From contig JAISJX010000295.1 of NCBI GenBank assembly GCA_031261145.1, positions 1 through 8,191 of the forward strand: a stretch of DNA of 8,191 nucleotides, given 5' to 3'. The stretch comes from Tannerella sp. Lineage in GTDB: Bacteria; Bacteroidota; Bacteroidia; Bacteroidales; Tannerellaceae. Made by a program: the position numbers and the translations under genes. The notes under the pieces were generated by a model. The model ran no database searches. It worked only from the letters and a program-made list of their open reading frames with translations, and was not told the origin of the DNA. Shown one piece after another: positions 5,452-8,191 of the stretch (positions are counted from its first letter, which is position 1; every line of letters begins with the position of its first letter).

Positions 5452-7698
5452 TTAAAAGTTGATTTTTAATCCGGCCTTCAGGAAAAACGGGTTTCCGGGC
5501 GTAAAACAAATTTCAGAGACGGATTCCGTTTCATGCGGCAGGCGCGTCTCCGTATCAAACTGGGCTTCATTCCATTTTACATTGAAAATGTTCTGCGCCT
5601 GCACACTGAGTTCGACGTTGCGGACGGGATAAGCAAGGGTCAGGTCGTTGACAAAATAACCTTTGGCAATGACGGAATTGTCTTCATTGGCCGGCCGGTC
5701 TTTCATGTAGCGGTAGCGCAGGCCGGCGGTCAGTCCCGAATCGAAACGGACGGCAACGCCCCCTGCGCTGGTGAGCGCGGGCGCCAGCGGGATATAATTC
5801 TCGCCTTCGGGTTCGCCCAAGGCACGCGGACGGGCGTAATTCACGTCTGCATCCAGGTATAACCATTTCAGCGGTTGATAGCGGATTGACACGTCCAATC
5901 CGAAACGCTGCGTTTCGCCGGAGGGTTCCACCACCGCTTCGTCTCCGACATACACAAATTCCTGTTGCAGATATAAATACCATAGTGAGGGTTGAATCGC
6001 CAGACCGGGCAGCGGCTTGAATACCGTACCCAGGTCAGCCGCCAGCGAATAGGGCAAAATCTTTTCGCCCTGCCGGGCTACCACCACCCGCGCATCGTTG
6101 GAATGGAATCCCATCCCGGTTTTAAGGAAAAGCTGACACTGATTATTCATGTTATAAAAGACATTGAATTTGGGACTGAGGCGGACAGCGGTTTCTCCCC
6201 GTGTGGCCGTGGCCGGTTGCAGTTTGTCTTCTACATTGAAAATAAAGTAGTCGAGACGCGCTCCCGGATTAAACATCCATTTCCCTTTCTGCCATTCAAG
6301 GGACGTATGGACATTCAGGTTCGTTTCTCCGATGGCCGCCGCCGATAAAGGCGCAATCAGCGTTCCGCGCTGAAAGACATGGTTCAGTTCAATGTTGCCG
6401 ATATCGTCGTATCGCAACCCGACGCCCGATTTCCAAAACAAATCGCCCTCGCCAAGCAGAAACCGCTTCGTATAAGTATGTTCCATGCCGTAAATGCTCC
6501 GGTTTTCACGCTGTTGTATCTCGTCTCCAACTTCCGGGTCATTCAGGAAAAGGGTGAAGTTCGAGAACAGGTTGAATTGATAGCGGGTATAATAAAACAA
6601 ACTCTGCCATCGTGTGTTTTCATTCATCAAACGGTTGACGGTCAGCGCCAGATTCGTGCGGCTGGTATTTCCGCCCTCGGTACTGTCGATGGAACCCCAA
6701 CGGGAGATGAGATGCTCATTGACAGCCCGTTCGGGGATTTGTCCGGAAGCGTCCCATTTGGAACTGAAGGTGGAAGCCGTCAGCCCGATTTGCGCAGTTT
6801 CGCTGAGCCAGCGGTTGTATTTGGCAAACAGGTTGACCCGGTTAAAGCGCTGCGGCTTGTCAAACGGCCCGTCGGTATAATTGTATTCGCCTGCGACATA
6901 CATGCTTTGGCGGTTGTTGGCCGTTTCGTTCAGCAGGTTGAGAACGCTCACTAACCGTGCCGTGTTGAACATGCCCCCCTCCACTTTCACCTGGCTGTTT
7001 TCCACTCTGTCAAACGTTTTCAGATTTACATATCCGGCAGTGCTGAAATCGCCTTTGTCGGCATAATAAGAACCTTTGCCGAAATCAATGTTTTCCACCG
7101 TTTCCGGAATCACAAAATGCAGGTCGGAGTAGCCTTGTCCATGCGCATGGGAAACCATATTAACCGGCAGGTCGTCAACGGATAAGCAAATATCCGTGCC
7201 GTGGTCGCAATCGAATCCGCGCAGGAAGATTTGCTCGGCCTTCCCGCCGCCGGCATGTTGGGCGATGAACAATCCCGGCGTTTTGCGCAACAAGTCTTGG
7301 GACGTATTGACAGGATTCATTTCAAGGTCTACTTTCATGATTTGGGTGAGAAGCTGATTGGAAACAACCACGACCTGAGTCAATTCCATTGGAAGGGCAA
7401 TCAGATTGATTATCAGATTTGCAGTCCCCGCTTCCACCGGATAAGTCGACACTTTATATCCGGCAAAGGAAACCTGAACCGAATCGGGCAGTTGCGCGGC
7501 CGACAACGTAAAACTGCCGTCGCTTGCCGTATGAGCATGGTTTTTGGCCATTTTGAGGACAAGGGTCGCGTTTTCCAAAGGCTCGCCCGTTGTTCCGTCC
7601 TTGACCACCCCGCTGATGATTTGTTGTGCATGGATTGTTGATAATGCACAACTGCACAATAATATACAAAATACGAATACACCTCTTTTCATAAACAT
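5452..7698 (-). CDS. TonB-dependent outer-membrane receptor, probably for nickel or another metal
   Basis: This 748-aa protein has a signal peptide (hydrophobic about 6-20, likely cleavage after TIHA at 24). A carboxypeptidase-regulatory-like domain follows (about 26-102, ISGVVKDGTTGEPLENATLV), then a plug domain (about 108-230, LLRKTPGLFIAQHAGGGKAE, FLRGFDCDHGTDICLSVDDL, VNMVSHAHGQGYSDLHF). The beta-barrel runs to the end, closing with FFLKAGLKINF and the terminal Phe typical of outer-membrane barrels. Such receptors import ligands into the periplasm using TonB-ExbBD energy. The plug has clustered histidines (148, 166, 184, 186, 194), which could bind metal. Substrate is inferred from the downstream permease and NPN genes. 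No SusD-like partner follows, which argues against glycan uptake. The start could also be the ATG at 7692 (two residues shorter, MKRGVF), which looks equally good. The gene appears intact. Confidence 0.9.
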   Translation of the reverse strand: MFMKRGVFVFCILLCSCALSTIHAQQIISGVVKDGTTGEPLENATLVLKMAKNHAHTASDGSFTLSAAQLPDSVQVSFAGYKVSTYPVEAGTANLIINLIALPMELTQVVVVSNQLLTQIMKVDLEMNPVNTSQDLLRKTPGLFIAQHAGGGKAEQIFLRGFDCDHGTDICLSVDDLPVNMVSHAHGQGYSDLHFVIPETVENIDFGKGSYYADKGDFSTAGYVNLKTFDRVENSQVKVEGGMFNTARLVSVLNLLNETANNRQSMYVAGEYNYTDGPFDKPQRFNRVNLFAKYNRWLSETAQIGLTASTFSSKWDASGQIPERAVNEHLISRWGSIDSTEGGNTSRTNLALTVNRLMNENTRWQSLFYYTRYQFNLFSNFTLFLNDPEVGDEIQQRENRSIYGMEHTYTKRFLLGEGDLFWKSGVGLRYDDIGNIELNHVFQRGTLIAPLSAAAIGETNLNVHTSLEWQKGKWMFNPGARLDYFIFNVEDKLQPATATRGETAVRLSPKFNVFYNMNNQCQLFLKTGMGFHSNDARVVVARQGEKILPYSLAADLGTVFKPLPGLAIQPSLWYLYLQQEFVYVGDEAVVEPSGETQRFGLDVSIRYQPLKWLYLDADVNYARPRALGEPEGENYIPLAPALTSAGGVAVRFDSGLTAGLRYRYMKDRPANEDNSVIAKGYFVNDLTLAYPVRNVELSVQAQNIFNVKWNEAQFDTETRLPHETESVSEICFTPGNPFFLKAGLKINF

Positions 7699-7705
7699 AC
7701 TGCTA

Positions 7706-7722
7706 TTAAATGAATCATTTAA
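7706..7722. promoter_or_regulatory. 17-bp palindrome before the receptor gene (8-1-8 operator candidate)
   Basis: TTAAATGA (7706-7713), a single central A (7714) and TCATTTAA (7715-7722) form a perfect palindrome with a one-base centre. It lies 8 bp upstream of the receptor ATG at 7698. The AT-rich arms and single-base centre resemble the architecture of Fur-family (Fur, Zur, PerR) operators, but the sequence does not match a consensus I can name. It directly abuts the longer palindrome at 7722-7753. Confidence 0.5.
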
Positions 7723-7753
7723 AGTAACACGTTTTCATGAAATCGTGTTACTT
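7722..7753. promoter_or_regulatory. 32-bp near-perfect palindrome at the receptor transcription start
   Basis: Outer arms AAGTAACACG (7722-7731) and CGTGTTACTT (7744-7753) are perfect inverted repeats. The centre holds the perfect palindrome TTTCATGAAA (7733-7742). Only the pair 7732/7743 (T opposite T) breaks symmetry across all 32 bp. It begins 4 bp downstream of the receptor's -7 element, so it covers the expected transcription start and early leader. It may be a repressor operator or a hairpin at the 5' end of the mRNA. A metal-responsive regulator is a reasonable guess given the genes controlled. Confidence 0.65.
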
Positions 7754-7757
7754 GCGG

Positions 7758-7788
7758 CAAATGTATTCATTTTGCCAATCAAAAGAAA
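7758..7788 (-). promoter_or_regulatory. Promoter of the TonB receptor/lar operon
   Basis: On the - strand TACATTTG (7765-7758) matches TAnnTTTG exactly. A TTTC (7788-7785) stands 19 bp upstream as a one-mismatch -33 element; a perfect TTTG also occurs, but only 14 bp away. Transcription should start near 7752, at the edge of the 32-bp palindrome, giving a leader of about 55 nt. Confidence 0.65.
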
Positions 7789-7880
7789 AAGATTTCAGTT
7801 AAAACGAAAAAGGAAATGATGAAAACGAAAAAATATGCGGGGAGAGCATAAACGCAGGCTTTCAGCCCCAAGCGGTAAAC

Positions 7881-7972
7881 GGGTGCAAGGTACAAGGTAC
7901 AAGGTGCAGGGTACAAGGTACACGATTGGAGCATCCCTTGTCGTGCACCGTGCACCTTTGTACCGTGCACCC
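7881..7972. repeat. Cluster of GGTRCAN heptamers in inverted orientation
   Basis: Six tandem heptamers occupy 7882-7923 (GGTGCAA, GGTACAA, GGTACAA, GGTGCAG, GGTACAA, GGTACAC). Four more units, GGTGCAC, GGTACAA, GGTGCAC and GGTGCAC, lie in the opposite orientation at 7942-7972, with one extra base between the second and third. The two sets can pair as a long imperfect stem around a 17-nt loop (7925-7941). The innermost stem is GGTACACG with CGTGCACC, with one mismatch. It lies in non-coding DNA between divergent genes and has no open frame with protein-like composition. It looks like a dispersed intergenic repeat. Confidence 0.7.
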
Positions 7973-7977
7973 AATAA

Positions 7978-8075
7978 ATTGTCTGAACTGTGATTTTCGT
8001 ATGATTCAATTGATTCGTATGATTTCTTTTTCATATAAATCATTCCAATCATTTTAAAATCCCGGTTCAGACAAT
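7978..8075. repeat. 98-bp imperfect palindrome with perfect 11-bp terminal inverted repeats
   Basis: ATTGTCTGAAC (7978-7988) and GTTCAGACAAT (8065-8075) are perfect reverse complements. Aligning the left half (7978-8026) with the reverse complement of the right half (8027-8075) gives 35 identities in 49 positions without gaps. The TGATT words fall in register: at 7991, 8002 and 8011 on the left, answered by GGATT, TGATT and TGATT on the right. A fourth TGATT at 8020 has only TGA opposite it. A direct repeat TTCGTATGATT also occurs at 7996-8006 and 8014-8024. The element could fold as one long hairpin. I see no gene in it. It resembles, from memory, dispersed GTCTGAAC-bordered intergenic repeats in Bacteroidota. 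Confidence 0.7.
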
Positions 8076-8130
8076 GACGGCAGCGAAAGACGCTACGCCG
8101 AACAAGGGGGATGTGGATTTTTCTTTCTGA

Positions 8131-8162
8131 TTTCTAATTTCTAACTTTTTTACTTACCTTTG
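8131..8162 (+). promoter_or_regulatory. Promoter for a gene starting at the right window edge
   Basis: TACCTTTG (8155-8162), followed by CAGC, is a perfect TAnnTTTG element with the same TTTGCAGC extension as the rpoD promoter. TTTC (8131-8134), 20 bp upstream, serves as a one-mismatch -33 element. Three tandem heptamers (TTTCTGA, TTTCTAA, TTTCTAA; 8124-8144) overlap the -33 zone. An ATG follows 26 bp after the -7 element. Confidence 0.7.
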
Positions 8163-8188
8163 CAGCATCATTATTTAAAAAAAAGAGT

Positions 8189-8191
8189 ATG
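8189..8191 (+). CDS. Start codon of the next gene (only ATG visible)
   Basis: The last three bases are ATG, preceded by a purine-rich AAAAAAAAGAGT run and, 26 bp upstream, by a strong Bacteroides-type promoter. The gene would be divergent from the receptor/lar operon. Nothing of its product can be seen, so its function is unknown. It is a candidate position for a related gene, such as a LarA homologue, but the sequence here gives no support either way. Confidence 0.45.

Larger units (their letters stand above)
7699..8188. other. 490-bp non-coding region between divergent genes
   Basis: No open frame here has protein-like composition, and the longest ones translate the heptamer repeats. From left to right it holds the two receptor palindromes, the receptor promoter, a stretch with nothing recognisable (about 7790-7880), the heptamer cluster, the 98-bp palindrome, a short stretch without features (8076-8123) and a + strand promoter. 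Two repeat elements side by side suggest a tolerated insertion site between operons. Confidence 0.75.

Noticed and set aside
6379..6954. 191-codon open frame on the + strand inside the TonB receptor gene
   Set aside because: It is antisense to a well supported 748-residue receptor and shows no domain or promoter.
7699..7880. Cobalamin or nickel/cobalt riboswitch in the receptor leader
   Set aside because: No B12-box-like or NiCo-type conserved core is visible, and the expected leader of about 55 nt is too short for a cobalamin riboswitch.
7881..7972. Possible CRISPR array
   Set aside because: The units are only 7 bp, contiguous and in both orientations, with no spacers and no cas genes.
7999..8036. 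E. coli-type NikR box built from GTATGA and TCATAT words
   Set aside because: The words occur at 7999, 8017 and 8031, but the gaps are 26 and 8 bp instead of 16, and they are explained by the phased repeats of the 98-bp palindrome.
7779..8052. Two short - strand open frames (76 and 85 codons) with repeated LYLVPCT-like peptides
   Set aside because: The peptide repeats are translations of the GGTRCAN heptamers in two frames, so they are artefacts of the DNA repeat.

Overview
The window looks like chromosomal DNA of a member of the Bacteroidota, most likely order Bacteroidales. Three things point there: a short primary sigma factor (286 aa, no region 1.1), promoters of the Bacteroides type (-7 element TAnnTTTG, seen perfectly four times), and a TonB-dependent receptor carrying the N-terminal carboxypeptidase-regulatory-like domain typical of this phylum. 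The species cannot be named from the sequence alone.

Left part (1-1720, + strand): the 3' end of an HtrA/Deg-family periplasmic protease (two PDZ domains; the protease domain lies outside the window), then rpoD behind its own promoter. The rpoD stop codon sits inside a 16-bp hairpin. A second hairpin lies in the convergent gap between rpoD and the next operon.

Middle and right part (7698 down to 1919, all - strand): five genes in the order TonB-dependent receptor, NiCoT/UreH-like inner-membrane permease, larE, larB, larC. Together they suggest one pathway: a metal (inferred nickel) crosses the outer membrane through the receptor and the inner membrane through the permease. LarB and LarE build the pyridinium bis-thiocarboxylate mononucleotide, and LarC inserts nickel to give the nickel-pincer nucleotide (NPN) cofactor, known from lactate racemase. 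No LarA-type apoenzyme lies in the window. The receptor has its own promoter followed by two abutting palindromes, and a second promoter candidate lies in front of the permease.

Right edge (7699-8188): 490 bp without a convincing gene. It holds the receptor's promoter and palindromes, a cluster of GGTRCAN heptamers in inverted orientation, a 98-bp imperfect palindrome with perfect 11-bp ends, and a strong + strand promoter leading to an ATG that is the last three bases of the window.

The system most worth following is the compact nickel import plus NPN cofactor operon with its palindromic control region and an orphan (LarA-less) layout. The intergenic 98-bp palindrome is the clearest structure not explained by genes.
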